In this document: piece by piece, positions 1 to 13,142 of the stretch
Layout of the letters: the number at the start of each line of letters is the position of its first letter
How positions within the stretch are numbered: the stretch's first letter is position 1
Assembly (NCBI RefSeq): GCF_029784165.1
Contig: NC_073694.1
Location: 161,276,995-161,340,994, forward strand
Reading direction: 5' to 3'
DNA from: Wyeomyia smithii
Lineage: Eukaryota; Arthropoda; Insecta; Diptera; Culicidae
Length of the DNA stretch: 64,000 bases
Position numbers and translations under genes: made by a program
Notes under the pieces: model-generated
The model's input: only the letters and a program-made list of their open reading frames with translations
Databases searched by the model: none
Told to the model about the DNA's origin: nothing

Positions 1-3000
1 GTAATCTAAAATGTGCAATTATGCTGTTGTCTAAACACCTGCATCGATTGTGGGATATTTTGTACTTTCGCTGGCGATTCATTTACAGAATTTGCATATT
101 TGATTTTCAGTATGGAGCAGGGTTGCAGGTTTTAAATGAAACCACAAAATCTCGCAAAAATCTGGTTCATTTTCAAATATCTGGAAGGTTTTTGAAATTT
201 TTCTGTTTCTCGGAAAACAATAGAACTGCGCTTCACTTCACTCGAGTACGTTCTGTGAAATTTTTGACAACTGTTAGATACTTTACGAACTAATTTCATT
301 TTTTGTCATATGACTTACATTTTATGTTTAGTAAAGCTGGCAATGTATGCAGTTTGCGAGGATGCGAAAATGAACGGGAATAGAAGGTGTGACTTTAGGC
401 TTAGAAAAAAATTTCCCTCGTCTAAAAACAACTGATTTCTTGTTACGTAGTGTATATTTAAGAAAAATTTCAAGGTAAAATATCCTCGTTAACATACGCA
501 GACATCAAAAAGGTAGACGAAATGACTCCAAGTGGACGGTCATTGGTTAGACCCACGGCTCACAGGAACAAAGCTAGCTTCTTAAGAGCCTTAGTGACGC
601 CGTTCGAATCATTGGAATAAACGAAATGTAGGTACTGCGATGAAAAAGACTATTTAACGAAGCCATTAACAGGTAACTTGAATGATGATTACAAAATCTG
701 TACTGTTGAGCGAGGATTTCCACAGATGATTGAAGTAAATGTAGGTCAATTCGTTGCGAATGAAGTCCCGGTTAGTAAAAATAGGTTTTGTAGGTATACC
801 AGCACGAGGCCTACATTAAAGGGTTATACATATACCTTTTTAGTTTTCAAAAAATCGAAATATTTTTCATTGCATTATCCTTAAGTACAACTTCTTGAGA
901 ACAGTTTCACAAATTTTCATAAAGATCTGAGCAAAAGAGAGAAAGTTAAAGCGATTTAAAGAGAAAGAATAAAAAGAAAGAATTAAAGAATGCATTTTTT
1001 AGCGCTCAAAACATGTTTTTTTTTGGTTCAACGTTCCCATTTGCACTGGAAACAAAATACTTTTGAACATGATCGTTCATTACCAGGCACACTTCTAACT
1101 AATGAAATTATATGAGTTTTTCGATTTCAGTTGATCTTCTGGGTTACTATCGTAAACACCGCAAACCTCTGCAAAAAACAGCGTTTCTGAGAAACTGCCA
1201 TCACTCCACAAATAATTGGTATTTCTTATGAACAAACATATTTTTTTTTTCATTATTGATTACCAGAACTTTTAGAAAGTTACTTCATTTATGCGGTTTA
1301 AAAGGTGCTACACGCCCTAAAAAAATCCAAACTTTGTTCTTTTTCCTCGAGCAGTTAGGTATATAACCCCTCTACATACTAGTAAGCCTCATAAGGTTCG
1401 TTCAAACACTGTTTGCTTCAACGATACAGATTACGTCATTGTTTTTTCTGTTTTTGTAGCGGTGAAACAACAGAAAGATTGTATGCAATGCCACGACTGC
1501 AAAGTTGACGTAAAACTACATAGAGCTGTTCGTTACACTTGCATTGTTGCTTTCTGGAATGATAGCGAAATCTATAAACGATAAACAATCTAATATCAAA
1601 GTTATTAACCTTTAACCAACAATAAAATAACTCTGGAAATACTGTGAGGCCTTGAAAAGGTTCAAAATGGCAACTGGGGTCTAGAATATAAGAATATTAA
1701 GTCTTCAATCATTTGTCGTTCAATTTAAACTCAGATATGATGCTGAACGCATTTCTGTGCTACCCCGATAGTGGGGATTATAGCAATCTGACAAGACAGT
1801 GAAAAGCAGTCACACTGAAACTAGACACGGCTGGCAGATTATGATTTATGAGATAAGAAAGCTTGTGTTGCCAAATCGAGGTAAAGTTCCACTCTAGGAA
1901 GCGGTCGTCTGTGTCTCATTCATCTGCCGGTATCATGATTTGTTTATATCATATAGTGCAGTTGTTCTCATAATTATGGCTTGGCCATTTTCAAGGCTTG
2001 ATTATGCGTCTTGGTTTGGTATAGGAGCAGATAACAGAGATGCCGCACTCAGTTACGCAACATTTTATTACGCTGCTGTTGCGAAAAGAAAATTCAGTAC
2101 GTGTTCAGTGCGTGCACTTTCTGATAACACATTGAAAACTATTTTTAAACTGAAAGTTTGATTTTGTCAAAATACAGCATCTTTTTAATGGAAGAACCTA
2201 CCTACTGCTGATGCTGCCGATACCACACATGAGCAGCTTTTTAAAAGAGGTGGTGCCGCTGAATCTAGCGCTGCTGATAACCGCTACCACTTCTGCTTTC
2301 TGCTATATCGCTACTTCTACCATCCGCTGCTACTTAGGGCCAAACAGTATTGAGGCCACAAATGGCCGACTTCGAGCCAGCACTTCGAATTATCAGAAGT
2401 ACAAGACTCGATAACTGTTGGCGGTGAAGCAAACATGAAATAATGTTTTCACAGGGAACGCGTTATCTGTTTCCGAGCCTTGTGCTTCCGAATTTTCTAA
2501 GTGGTGGCTCGAAATCAACTGTTTGTGACTTCAATACCGTTTTACCTTAATTAGGACCATCCTAGCAGGGATGCCACATTACAATCTGTATTCTCAATTT
2601 TAAAATGGCTGTTATAGAATAGATTTTTAGCCAAAAAATCTGTATGTACGAATACCTGCATGAAAAAATTGATAAAATATAAAGGCTTGACAAATTTCAA
2701 TAGTACAATAGCTGAATTAATCAAATAACAATTTTCTGTATTTGAGTGAATGCAATTGCCTAACGCAAGAACGAAAGAATCCATTGAAAACTAACCGACT
2801 TATTAGCATTTGGAATAGGACATATTTTTCTCATTTTCCGTTTCGAGATTTTCATTATACACCCATCTATGTAGCCAAACCATCTGCGATACGTAGTCCT
2901 ACGTCGAAAACAACTTTTTTTTAAAGCGCAGCTTTGAACCGCTCAATCATATGATTGCCTCACGGTTTCCAATGATTTACTTGCTAAATTGACAGATCAT

Positions 3001-3213
3001 GTTCTTTCGGTAAACTTCGGTTTGTGACTTTGGTGCGCTCAAAATATCGAGTATTATTTTTGTGAGCCGTTCACTCATCTATAATGCCAACCATTCGGCA
3101 TCGCGTTCGAGCAAAACTGTTGACTAATTACGTCTGGGCAGAGAACAACTTACATGCCCGTATAGGAAGGTATCATAGCATGATTTGATTAAGTTACAGT
3201 TGTTTGATTTTCC
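1..3213. other. AT-rich non-coding stretch
   Basis: No reading frame here looks like a protein: all are shorter than 90 codons and match nothing I recognise. A short segment near 2350-2378 (ggccacaaatggccgacttcgag-like) recurs in diverged form near 3749-3772, so both may be scraps of one dispersed repeat. The stretch 3001-3080 (cggtaaacttcgg followed by ggcgctcaaa-type sequence) resembles 15017-15092, again as a diverged repeat. The rest is probably intronic or intergenic DNA. Confidence 0.6.
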
Positions 3214-3391
3214 TTGACCTTCTGTTAGTTATTATACACAGACTTCGCAGCCAACTGTTAAGTGTAGAGGACAATTGCGGGGCTAACGTTACGATCCTAT
3301 TGACACTAACAGTCTCTCCCGAGCTGAGACACGAACCTACGACGACTGGCTTGTTAGGCCAGCATCATACCTCGAGACCAACTGGGAAATT
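3214..3391 (-). mobile_element. tRNA-derived SINE fragment (Feilai-like)
   Basis: This minus-strand segment aligns through nearly its whole length with the complete SINE at 38736-38965: the same tRNA-like head with a CTAACAA anticodon-type loop, the same body (gagagactgttagtgtc, ggacaattgcgggg) and the same tail region (cagacttcgcagccaactgtt). It lacks the T-rich 3' end and is several percent diverged. The family resembles the tRNA-related Feilai SINE of Aedes from memory; that name needs a database comparison. Confidence 0.8.
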
Positions 3392-3432
3392 TTTCCTTGT
3401 ACTGAATAATAATTTTCCTTGTACTGAATAAT
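3388..3432. repeat. short tandem duplication next to SINE
   Basis: Two adjacent copies of about 22 bp (ttttccttgtactgaataat) lie directly beside the SINE head. It is a simple local duplication with no coding meaning. Confidence 0.85.
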
Positions 3433-3941
3433 TATTCTGCGCTGCGTTTACTGGATATTATTGGCACATTTTTCTAACACAGGCATCAGGTAGACTAAAT
3501 GATTGCTTAAGTTCAGTTTTTTTATACAATTCATAGTTCTACGTCTAAATCTGAGAAATTATCTGCCGCTAATAATTTAAAAAAGATTTTTTGTGTTTGC
3601 TGTGATCCTTAAACATAGGTTATATCCACATCAGAAAACCATTAGTTGTATAGAGTCATTCCATGCTACTTCCCAAATCGATCCTGATCGACCATTTCCG
3701 ATTTCGCTGAAACTTTTCATAGTTCATCTTTAAGGTGGAAGTGTGTTGAAGCCACAAATGACCGACTTCGAGCGACCACGTGGTAGATTTCGAATTTTCA
3801 ACGGCATACCACTCGCTAATAGTTAATGCGGAAAATGGGAAAACACATTCGCATGTTTATTTATTTATTCGTTCAACATCAACAGACTCAATCTGGTCCT
3901 AATGATTGTATCTTAAAATATTTAAAAAATTACTCCTAATA

Positions 3942-4889
3942 GGGTAACGGGGGTATTTTGGCCCACATGCATATTTTGGCCCACCCGGTAACATTTTACG
4001 CATTTTATCTGATAACTTCAATGAATCTTAGAAAACTATGCATGCAACATTGAATAACACACCTAAGAATCATACTACACTATAGTTTTCGGCGAAAACT
4101 GGCTCTAGGTAGTGTTATTTTGGAATTAGTTCATACATATTCAAAGTCATGAATGAGTCAACACACAAGTCAACGTCCAGAAGCTATTGTAACAAATATG
4201 TATGCTTTTGAAACAATTCGTTGTTGTAGTAACATCAACAAAATGCCATGGAAACAGCTTGTATACTCTAACATGTTGGAAAAAGTTGAAAAAGCGGTTA
4301 AACGCATGGCCGAAATATGTTTGCCTCTTTCTGAAGCAAACATATTTTGGCCATGTCAAGTTTTGACATCTCCCTTGATTACCGTTCGGCCGTTGCACGT
4401 GAACAAAGAAGCAGCTTGTGAGAATTTACAGGTAATTCCTTCTTAATTTATCACATTTAACTATATGGAATTGGATGGAAATGCCTGTCAAACCGCTATA
4501 AGCCAAATCATTTCATTTTTAGATGCCTAAAATTTACAAAAATTCACATCAGAAGGATGTTCTCCTCAAACCCACTATTTTTGCTCTAAAAATACCGATG
4601 ATGATTTTAAACATAATTAGTCCGAACTATTTCCATACACGTCTGTAGATATAAAGGTGGGCCAAAGTAAAAATTTGGTGGACCCAAATATGTTTTTAGT
4701 ACTTCGTAGAAATTTTGATATTTCTAGGATATTTTTCAATATATTGCATTGTTGAACGGTGTATATTAAAATAGACACTTAGCTTTAACAATTGTATAAT
4801 AGAGTAGGTATTTATGTTGAAAAATTGTGTTTGTTTTTAATGAACTGTGCGAACACTTCCCAAAGCTGGCAAAAATACCCCCGTTACCC
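3942..4889. mobile_element. TA-flanked inverted-repeat element, ~950 bp
   Basis: The ends are perfect 18-bp inverted repeats (GGGTAACGGGGGTATTTT at 3942-3959, complement at 4872-4889), each bordered by TA (3940-3941 and 4890-4891). This is the target duplication of Tc1/mariner-type insertions. Just inside the ends, TTTGGCCCAC-type motifs recur in inverted orientation (about 3957-3985 and 4660-4690), and a further palindrome built on ggccgaaatatgtttgc sits at 4307-4351. The longest plus frame inside (4153-4446, 97 codons) shows no transposase motif I can recognise. I read it as a non-autonomous element mobilised by a TA-targeting transposase. Confidence 0.8.
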
Positions 4890-5469
4890 TACTAGAGCGA
4901 GGTAGATGGTAGTCGAAACCGGAAGATACACTATTGAAAACGCGCTGAAGTCCAATGAGAGCTCCATTTGCCCCATAATTTGTACGACGAAAAGGAATTC
5001 GTAGGAAAAGGTTATTCCGAACAACTCTGGAATTAACGTTTAGATTTATGTTGATTTATGTTTAGATGTATGATTTTCGTAAGGTAGATGTCGAAGAGCA
5101 AAACGTACTAATCTCCGCTGAATTGCATGTTGTTTGATACAAATTCCTATACCAGAAAAACGGGTTGTTTGATTGAAATGGTGTCTGCAAACTTGTAGGT
5201 AATGAATTTGCGGTTAGAGAAAAAAATATACACACCGTTAAAAAAAAAAATTTTTTCTGTGCCAAATTTTCCAAACTGGCATGAAATATTCAATATCTCA
5301 AAAAGTACCTTTTTTAACAGTCTAAATTTTAATTAATTAATTTCAGGAGTCACGTGGACTGCTTCAGGCTCAAGTTTAATAACGATACCTGCCTCTGCCC
5401 AATCTCCCAGCTGCGAGTTCCCTAAATCTCGATTAACTTGATATAAACACGTATGTATTGTTAAAATTG

Positions 5470-5522
5470 GTAACCTTGTGTTTGTTTATTTTATAACCTT
5501 GTGTTTGTTTATTTTTACAACC
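5470..5522. repeat. two-copy tandem repeat (ccttgtgtttgtttatttt)
   Basis: A unit of about 25 bp, accttgtgtttgtttatttt, is present twice in a row immediately upstream of the mariner remnant. It has no further visible role. Confidence 0.8.
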
Positions 5523-5635
5523 TTCAAATAACAGGGTTCGCCGGTGAGGTACGCATACTCATCTTCAATAGGGCCAGTATGAAAATGACCGATTATGGTG
5601 CAAAAACAGCGCGTTGGATTGGTATCAAGCTTTTG

Positions 5636-6866
5636 AAGACTGGAACGAGCAAAAATTGGTCGACTTCAAATTGGTGTATTTCTGTTAAAAATGCATTAAA
5701 AACAACATGAAATGTTGCATTTGAAAGTTGAGTGTATATACAATAGTTGCTAAAATGAGTTTTCACCGGTTGCTCTCCAGTTTTCAAAATGGCGTCCAAG
5801 CAAGAGCAACAGCGTATCAAAATTTTGCTCGCGCAGCAAGAGAGTCCAACGTTCTCACACGCCAAATTTACAAAATTGCTGGATATGGCCAAATCGACCG
5901 TAACACATATTTTAAAACTGTTCGGGGATCGTCTGTCGACCGCCAGGAAGCCTAGAGACGGCGGCAATCGTAATTCGGACGTGACAGCGACGATGAAGAA
6001 GATGGCAGCGAATTATAAGCGGAATCCTAACCTCTCCATCAAATACGTCACTGGCAAGCTCATTGTCTCTCATAATAATGTGTAGTGAGCCAAGAAACGA
6101 GCCGGGTTGTCGACGTTTAATATGGTGAAAGTGGCGAACCCAGATTACGAACAGAACACCTCGGCAAAGCGGTGGTCCGGAAAACTGTAATCTACGTACA
6201 AAGTTCGACCGTGGGTATCGAATCTTATGTGAAGTTTGATTTCAAGTAGCTTCCGGGACAGGAATTTTATACCGTACCAGAAAATGGGAAGGTGGCCTAA
6301 ATTTCAAAACCATCAAACTATCGAAGTTCCTGAAAAAATACCTCGTCTGACAGGCCATATGTACGTGTGATCTAAAAAGCGGCATTTTCATCAGTAAGAA
6401 ACCGTCAATCAAGAGATCTACGTCCAGGAGTGCCTGGAAAATCGGCTGCTACTATTCCTAGAGCAACATAAAAGGCCTGTGCTGTTCTGGTCGTGATACG
6501 ATGCGAACAACGTGGTTGTGATACCCTCCCAACAGCCTAGATTTCCGCTCTGTCGAACAGAATTGAGACTTGGTCAAACGAAATATAAAAAAAAACTGAT
6601 AAATCAATCGAAAACGAGCAGATTAAAACTTGCTGGCGTTTGGCGACGAATAAGGTCGATAAGACCACTGTACAAAATTCAATGAAAGGGGTTAAGCGGA
6701 TGGCACGGCAGTTTGGATTTAGCAAACCAAAATATTAAACGAACATTTTTTTCCTTTAAACATGTGAGTTGAACTACCAAAATAAAAATAGGAAGATTTT
6801 TGTATTATGAATTTTGTCTGAAAGAAACGTTTTTTTTGTCGACCAATTTTTGCGCGTTCCAGTCTT
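5636..6866 (+). mobile_element. mariner (ITmD37E-type) element, decayed but end-to-end
   Basis: Both terminal inverted repeats are present: 29 bp at 5636-5664 and 6838-6866, starting AAGACTGGAACG, with a single mismatch. The right end is followed by TA; the matching left position reads TG, one substitution away from TA. The length of 1231 bp suits a complete Tc1/mariner element. Its body encodes a broken transposase (5789-6738). The combination of TIR, TA target and transposase text makes the identification firm at superfamily level; the mosquito ITmD37E subgroup is inferred from protein resemblance. Confidence 0.85.
5789..6738 (+). pseudogene. mariner/ITmD37E-like transposase, broken
   Basis: The protein would cut and rejoin the element ends in the nucleus. 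The first 98 codons (5789-6085) are open: a helix-turn-helix N-terminus with FSHAKFTKLLDMAKSTVTHIL (two consecutive recognition-helix-like segments) and a linker NPNLSIKYVTGKL. After the TAG at 6083-6085 the frame resumes in pieces: LYRTRKW then FKTIKLSKFLKKYLV around 6270-6350, ISKK and CTCDLKSG-type text near 6350-6400, and an intact C-terminus TVQNSMKGVKRMARQFGFSKP ending at the TAA at 6736-6738. The region of the first catalytic aspartate is frameshifted, and the sequence after the second reads with stops near 6500-6590. The copy is therefore inactive. The size matches the roughly 340-residue family. Confidence 0.8.
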
Positions 6867-8957
6867 TAGTAATAAGTTTTTAACATTGTAATATTAACTT
6901 CACATGGTGAAAAGCAAATTTGGGCTAATCCAGTTTTTTTTTTTTTTCATTCATTATCGACTGACAGGAACCGTTCGTGCATGTTTTGTTTGTTTTTATT
7001 CGTTTTATGTTCTGAGGTTAGGGGTGAATGTATACATACACAGTAAAAAAAATTTACATTTCTTTAAATGCACATAAATGGAGCATTAGAAACCATGTAA
7101 TATTCCGTATGGCATTATATTCACATGCAATGTAAATGAATATATTGTTAATTTGCATGCATATTTATATTCAAAGCTTTAAGTTTACATCACTTAACGT
7201 ACAAATTTACATGGTTTAAAACGGTTCTGAATTGTGCATTATTAACGGTGTGAAATTGTATATGTTTTTCACTTTATGTGCTAGAAACTTTTGTGCTATA
7301 AATTTCATTTTTTGGTACTGTGTAGATAGTTTAGTTATACCCTTATTATTATCCACCGATTTGACATAATTGTCATAAGTAGCAAATTAATCTTCAGACA
7401 GCCAAGGATTTTACCACATCATATATTTCCATTACATCTAAACTGATAGTCGAATAATGTCAAATAAGAACCACGCGAACAAAGTACAATGTTCTCCGAA
7501 ACACAAACCCGAGCCTCCAAAAAAATTTGCTAAGTAACACATTCGTATGAACAAGAAATACTCTGTATGATTACAAACATTCTTTTAAAAAAAATAGTTT
7601 ATTTTTCCTCTACTCTCAACCGAAAATACCAGAGGGGATTCACTGCTGTCAAATTTCATATATGTGTGTGTTATCGCAGATCAACTCTGGTCCATGACGT
7701 TTGTTGGTCCATGACGTTTGTTGGTCCATGATGTTTGTAACTATGAACAATAATGGGGGGAAAATGTGAATAGCTAAACAACATTCATGAAAATTTTCCG
7801 CGGTTTCTCGAGTTTTGATGAAAAACATTCCAATTCTATAATATTTTACATCGAACAATTTCATGACCAAAAGGAACAAAAACCAAAACAAACACCATGT
7901 TGCCGAATATGTTGGTTACACGATTTTTGACAGATAGATCCCCCCTGGAAAATACATACAAAACAGATCTGTATGAATCTACCTCTACACGTCGATGATC
8001 AAAGCAAAAAAATGCAGCGCCGCCTACATGTTAAAAAACAATTGATTGAGAATATAGTATATCAACACAAACAACTCAAACAGAAAATAAATCTAAAAAA
8101 TAATATTACTTATCTCGCACAAAATCCTCCAAAGACTGCCTATGCCGATAGTTTTGTTGTTTAGAACACCAACACTAGTAATTTTAGTTGATTTCACTAT
8201 TTATTTTCTCGCTAAACACACTTTAAAAGAATAAATTACGTGGAGATAAAAACTGGCACAAACAATCGGCCTTGTTGCCAGTTACTCTCCGCCACTAAGA
8301 CCTGATTTAAACCTTTTGACAAAAAACTAATTTGGGTCAAATTTAGTCATAAAATCTCTCTAATGGTTTGGTTGGACACTAAATCAAAGACAATACTGAT
8401 CAAATTGAAAACCGGAGCTGAATTCTAGATTCGCACCTGCAATCACAAGAACACTACCAAAGCCTCATTAGCTTTTTTGTTGTTGAAAATTTGCCTTTGA
8501 TAAAATTTTCGTCGGGTAGAAGGCATTTATCGATGCATTAGTGTACGTTATAATTATTTCAAATCAATCAAATCAATCACTCGGCATTTATAGTGTCCAC
8601 TAAAACATTCATGAAAATGACGACGAAATGAAAATGAGTTTAACCTAATTGGTTATCGTTTAAAATAAATGATTTTGCTAAGCAGAGCACATGTTGTTTT
8701 CGCCCCGCTAGTATGTGACCAATTGGCCATGTAAATATTAAACATAAAAATTACTTAAAATATATGAATTTTTTTCGGGCGAAAATTTGTTTTACACAAC
8801 TTAGAACTAACATAAAGGACTTTTATTATGCATAGAACTAGGTATATTTTAATTTGGCTGGCTTTGTTTAGACAAAAAGTTTCAACTTGAAAACCGAGTA
8901 GAATTGATGGCCAAATTGGCACCAATCTGTATTTATTATACGTCCTAATTATAACTG
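6867..8957. other. AT-rich stretch, possible minor MITE
   Basis: No credible gene. CACAGTA near 7041 and an inverted TACTGTG near 7315 bracket about 280 bp of very AT-rich DNA and could be weak terminal repeats, but the arms match over only about ten bases. A 17-bp tandem repeat sits at 7691-7740. The rest shows nothing I can name. Confidence 0.5.
7691..7740. repeat. 17-bp minisatellite, three copies
   Basis: The unit ggtccatgacgtttgtt occurs three times head to tail, the last copy with a single change. It is too short to suggest a function. Confidence 0.9.
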
Positions 8958-9067
8958 TACACGCAAAAGTTCAAGCTTTAATCATCCAATGTGTCCTTTC
9001 AATTCGCACAGAATTTGCTCTGACTTCGCACAACCAATGCGTGATACGCATAACACAAAAGTTGTAC

Positions 9068-9079
9068 AAGGAATACATT
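9068..9079. repeat. left target-site duplication of I-clade element
   Basis: AAGGAATACATT, directly before the poly-T that is the element's poly(A) tail read on the plus strand. The identical 12 bp recur at 14952-14963. Confidence 0.9.
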
Positions 9080-9456
9080 TTTTTTTTTTTTTCTTCACAT
9101 AACATTTATTTGGCACGGCACAAATACAATTTAATGTTTAACGGCGCCAATTATATCTGATGACTTAAAAACTAAAGCAAATTTTTTATCCTCGCTGCCG
9201 ACTACGAGCTGAAATTAAGTCTAACTTAAAACTAGCATGGGATTTCCAATCAGTGTTTTGTTGTTCAATGGTCGTCTGATAATCGTCGAATGGCATGTAT
9301 GGATTCGTTCTGCTGAGCCACGATGTCGTGAGTTGGGACAGAGGCTCGTAGTCCTTGGGTCCTGGTTCTATTGTGCGGGGTCTGGTTGCTGGTTTTGTGC
9401 TTAAGGTTCAAACGTGTTCTTGTCGTTTTGTTGGGTGTAGACGGAGGGGAACGGGA

Positions 9457-12400
9457 CTAGACTGGGGCGTGGATGGATTTCAGGAAAACGTATATAAGGG
9501 ACATGTAGGATAGGTCACGGCTCGCCAAGACATCACGAACAGGAACAGCCGGCTGTCTACCCTCGGCCTGCAGGGAAGCTATTAATTTAGACCTGGCGTC
9601 ACGGTGTACAGGGCATGACCAAACCACATGCTCTATGTCGTGATAACCTTCACCACAGGCACAGATACCACTTTCCCCGAGCCCAACACGACGGAGGAGC
9701 GCGTCAAATCTATAGTGATTGGACATAAGCCGGGACATCACGCAAATGAAATCCCGACCTACATCCAACCCCTTGAACCACGGGTTCGTCGATACTTTGG
9801 GGATTATGGAATGTAACCACCTTCCCAATTCCCCTCTGGTCCAAGCATTTTGCCAACTGATGATCGTATTCTGACGTACAAATGCGAAAAATTCATTAAA
9901 GGCAATTGGTCTTTCATAAATATCACCGTTTGTTGCGCCCACCTTAGCCAAAGAGTCCGCTTTCTCATTACCCGGTATCGAGCAGTGAGAAGGGACCCAC
10001 GCTAAGGTAATCTGAGTAGATTTTTCGGATAAAGCACTCAGATGTTCCCGTATTTTCCCCAGGAAATACGGAGAGTGCTTAACATCTTTCATCGATCGGA
10101 GAGCCTCAATGGAACTGAGACTGTCCGTAAAGATGAAATAATGGTCCGTGGGCATTTTTTCGATAATCCCTAGGGTGTACTGAATTGCAGCTAATTCTGC
10201 GACGTAAACAGAAGCAGGATTATCGAGCTTATGGGAGACGGTTAAATTGTTATTGAAGATACCGAAGCCAGTGGACCCATCAAGAAGTGATCCGTCAGTG
10301 TAGTACATATTGTCGCAGTTGATGTTTCGATATTTATTGGAAAAAATTTTAGGGATCTGCTGCACGCGTAAATGATCCGGGATTCCACGAGTTTCTTCTA
10401 TCATGGATGTATCGAAAAACACAGTAGAATCAGAAGTATTTGATAAGTCGACACGATTTGGAATATTCGAAGAAGGGTTAATATTTTGGGACATGTGATT
10501 GAAATACAATGTCATAAAACGGGTTTGAGAATGAAGTTCGATTAACCTTTCAAAATTTTCAATCACGGGACGGTTCAAGACCTCACATTTGATTAGAATA
10601 CGAGAAGACAGGCTCCAGAAGCGGTTTTTCAATGGTAGTACTCCAGCTAAAACCTCCAAACTCATCGTATGGGTCGACTGCATGCAACCTAAGGCGATAC
10701 GCAAACAACGATATTGTATTCGCTCCAGTTTGATCAAATGTGTGTTTGCTGCGGAGCGGAAGCAGAAACACCCGTATTCAATAACAGACAATATCGTTGT
10801 TTGGTAAAGCCTTATAAGGTCTCCTGGATGGGCTCCCCACCATTGTCCGGTTATTGTACGAAGAAAATTCACTCTTTGTTGACATTTTTTCATCAGATAC
10901 CTCACGTGACAACCCCAGGTGCCTTTAGAGTCGAACCAGACACCAAGATATTTGTGTACCAAAACCTGAGAAATCGTTTTACCCATTAATTGTGTTTGAA
11001 GCTGAGCAGGTTCATGCTTCCTAGAAAAAACTACTATCTCAGTCTTCTCCGGAGAGAATTCGATACCTAGCTGTAAAGCCCAAGCAGACAAATTGTCCAA
11101 GGTATCTTGCAATGGTCCTTGCAAATCGGCAGCTTTGGCTCCTGTAACAGAGATTACACTGTCGTCTGCAAGTTGTCTTATCGTGCATGAATTTGCCAGA
11201 CATTCGTCGATGTCATTTACATAAAAGTTGTAAAGAAGGGGGCTTAAACATGAGCCCTGGGGAAGACCCATGTAGCTAATGCGAAAAGTTGCCAAATCGC
11301 CATGCGTAAAATGCATGTGCTTTTCGGACAACAAATTGTGCAAAAATTGTTCAAAATTGGAGAAAATCCTTGTCGGTGAAGTTTACCCGAAAGAATGTCA
11401 ATAGAAACGGAATCAAAAGCCCCCTTAATGTCCAAGAACGCAGACGCCATTTGTTCTTTACGAGCATACGCCAGCTGAATATCTGTTGAAAGCAACGCAA
11501 GACAATCATTCGTCCCTTTGGCACGGCGGGAGCCAAATTGAGTTTCTGATAGTAGACCATTTGATTCGACCCAGTGGTCTAAACGACGGAGTATCATTTT
11601 TTCCATCAATTTCCGGATACAGGATAGCATTGCAATCGGCCTATAAGAGTTGTGATTAGAAGCTGGTTTCCCTGGTTTTTGGATGGCGATCACCTTCACT
11701 TGCCTCCAATCCTGCGGTACAATATTTTGCTCCAGGAACTTATTGAACAAGTTCAACAAGCGCCTCTTGGCATTGCCGGGTAGATTCTTCAACAAGTTGA
11801 ATTTGATTCTATCTAATCCAGGCGCGTTATTGTTACAGGACAGGAGGGCAACTGAAAGTTCTGCCATCGTAAAAGGTGATTCTATCGCGTCGTGGCCCGG
11901 AGACGCATCGCGAACAATATTTTGCTCAGGAACAGAGTCCGGACATACTTTCCTGGCAAAATCAAATATCCACCTACTTGAAGACTCCTCGCTTTCGTTG
12001 ACCGTTACGCGATTCCGCATTCTTCGGGCTGTGTTCCAAAGAGTGCTCATCGATGTCTCCCTCGACGTCTCGTTCACGAACCGACGCCAATATCCACGTT
12101 TCTTTGCTTTAGCCAAGCTTTTAAGCTTGGTATCAAGCTCCGAATACCGTAAATAGTCGCCAGGTATACCTCCCGTCTGGTAGGCCTTAAACGCGTCGGA
12201 TCTTTGCGTGTAGACATCGGAGCACTCTTGGTCCCACCACGGAGTGGGAGGCCGTTCTTTGATCGTTACGCCGGGATATTTCTTCGTTTGGGCTTGCAAC
12301 GCGGCGTCGAGAATCAAGCCCGCGAGGAGGTTGTATTCTTCAAGTGGTGAATGATGTTGAATCGACTCGACCGCTTTTGAAATCATTTCCTCGTATAACT

Positions 12401-13142
12401 TCCAATCGACATTTCGTGTGAGGTCATACGGAATGTCAATTGGTCGCATGCGAGTTGACCCGTTAGTAATTGAAATAAGAATAGGCAGATGGTCGCTACC
12501 GTGAGGATCGAGGATTACCTTCCATGTGCAATCCAACCGTAGCGACGTCGAACATAAGGATAGATCCAAAGCGCTTGGGCGCGCTGGAGGTTTCGGGATA
12601 CGTGTCATTTCACCGTTGTTTAAAATAGTCATGTCGAAGTCATCGCAAAGGTTATAGATTAAAGAGGAGCGGTTATCATTGTATGGGGAACCCCAAGCCA
12701 CGCCATGAGAGTTGAAGTCTCCCAAAATCAAACGTGGCGAGGGAAGAAGTTCTATTAAATCAAAGAGCAGCCGTTGCCCAACCTGTGCTCTGGGGGGAAT
12801 ATATATTGAGGCAATACAAAGCTCTTTACCTTGTATTGTCATTTGACATGCGACAACTTCGATGCCTGGAATCGAGGGGAGGTTAATACGATAGAAAGAA
12901 TAGCACTTTTTAATCCCTAAAAGTACTCCTCCATATGGGGTGTCTCGATCAAGGCGAATAATATTAAAATCATGGAAGTTGAGATCAATATTTGAAGTAA
13001 GCCAAGTTTCACAAAGGGAAAATGCATCGCATTTGTTTTTATTTATCAAAACTTTAAACGAATCAATTTTTGGTAAAATACTTCTACAATTCCACTGTAA
13101 GACAGAGATAGAATCCTTCATATACGCAGTTGAATTAGGCAT
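9457..13142 (-). pseudogene. I-clade ORF2: endonuclease, reverse transcriptase, RNase H (one frameshift)
   Basis: This polyprotein nicks target DNA, copies the element RNA into the nick and degrades the RNA. In order it has an APE endonuclease (VLQWNCRSI at the start, CETWL, GDFNSHG, GSDHLPI), a reverse transcriptase (FLDIKGAFDSV, GLPQGSCLSP, catalytic ADD in LADDSVI), RNase H (YYTDGS, VAELAAI, FTDSLSSIEAL, WVPSHCSIPGNEKAD) and a C-terminal Cys/His motif (CACGEGYHDIEHVVWSC). About 1228 codons is normal for the clade. The reading frame shifts once near 11340-11346, where a T run on the coding strand appears one base short, between FDSV and GLPQGS; that could be a mutation or a homopolymer error. 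The ATG at 13142 lies inside the ORF1 stop (ATGCCTAA, 8-nt overlap), suggesting termination-reinitiation. The longer open frame to 13163 begins only with TTG. Confidence 0.9.

Noticed and set aside
5593..5967. 124-codon minus frame over the mariner
   Set aside because: It is the antisense shadow of the transposase N-terminus.
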